Source: Mesorhizobium sp. LMG 17147 (GTDB lineage: Bacteria; Pseudomonadota; Alphaproteobacteria; Rhizobiales; Rhizobiaceae). Taken from it: a DNA stretch of 64,000 nt. The notes under the pieces are model-generated. The model searched no databases, had not been told where the DNA came from, and saw only the letters and a list, made by a program, of their open reading frames with translations. The position numbers and the translations under genes are program-made. This document shows, in pieces, positions 63,879-64,000 of the stretch. Location: NCBI RefSeq assembly GCF_024297145.1, contig NZ_JANCTC010000001.1:708938-772937 (forward strand). Direction: 5' to 3'. The first letter of the stretch is position 1. Each line of letters starts with the position of its first letter.

Positions 63879-64000
63879 ATGACGCGACCGCTTTCGGATG
63901 ATCTTCGCGAACGTGTTGTAGCGGCGGTTTTGGGTGGCGAGAGCCGCCGGTCGGCCGCGAAACGGTTCGGCATTTCGGTTTCGGCGGCGGTGAAGTTGTT
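63879..64000 (+). CDS. IS630-family transposase, partial (N-terminus)
   Basis: The frame from ATG 63879 gives MTRPLSDDLRERVVAAVLGG and continues into a helix-turn-helix with SRRSAAKRFGISVSAAVKL. This is the N-terminal DNA-binding domain of IS630-type transposases. The gene runs off the window at 64000, so the catalytic DDE domain is not seen and intactness cannot be judged. Confidence 0.82.
   Translation, partial: MTRPLSDDLRERVVAAVLGGESRRSAAKRFGISVSAAVKL

Overview
The window looks like chromosomal DNA of a rhizobial alphaproteobacterium, most likely Mesorhizobium or a close relative. The reasons are its high GC content, the chvE-gguABC sugar uptake locus with a GbpR-type regulator, a class I lysyl-tRNA synthetase, GcrA and PodJ cell-cycle proteins, a SAM-II riboswitch ahead of metZ, a C4-pathway 5-aminolevulinate synthase, and intergenic palindromes of the kind common in Rhizobiales. 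Genus placement is inference. I see about 55 protein genes, one tRNA, one riboswitch, several intrinsic terminators and operators, and the start of an insertion sequence that runs off the right edge.

Layout, left to right. 35-8913: a membrane-bound molybdoenzyme of the sulfite dehydrogenase (SoeABC) type, a divergent CysL-like LysR regulator, an Hsp70-like protein, and a TIGR02186 protein coupled to a TauE/SafE exporter; together these suggest sulfite handling. 9102-12953: a very large PodJ-like polarity protein. 13507-21336: a MerR regulator and a fatty acid beta-oxidation cluster (two acyl-CoA dehydrogenases, OsmC, thiolase, FadB-type protein), with matching MerR-type operators ahead of the regulator and the cluster. 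21418-25189: an S24 repressor, a secreted nuclease-like protein, lysK and a TerB protein. 25198-28553: a periplasmic binding protein and a quorum-sensing locus (luxR, luxI, and a crotonase with an altered active site). 28578-32920: PPK2, PhoR, PhoU and CorA. 33044-37633: gcrA, then argD-argF-hslO, with apaG convergent to hslO.

37862-43105: a GT21 glycosyltransferase, metZ under a SAM-II riboswitch with terminator, a double-length dCTP deaminase, a small secreted protein and gguC. 43297-48587: gguB, gguA, chvE and divergent gbpR, one monosaccharide import system. 48874-54491: tRNA-Gly(CCC), a DUF6460 protein, a histone-deacetylase-like hydrolase, a MATE exporter, pyrD with a DUF952 gene, a small coiled-coil protein and a LuxR-type response regulator. 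54495-57983: a large sensor kinase with a sodium/solute symporter-like sensor, which with the response regulator resembles CrbS/CrbR. 58220-64000: mscL, an aminotransferase, hemA with an FNR/FixK box upstream, galE, dadA and the 5' end of an IS630-family transposase.

The most distinctive locus is the quorum-sensing cassette at 26321-28553, where an acyl-CoA-modifying crotonase is coupled to the AHL synthase. It probably produces an AHL with an unusual unsaturated chain. I recall a Mesorhizobium system called mqsRIC with this layout, so it may not be new. No CRISPR array, prophage or conjugative element is visible.
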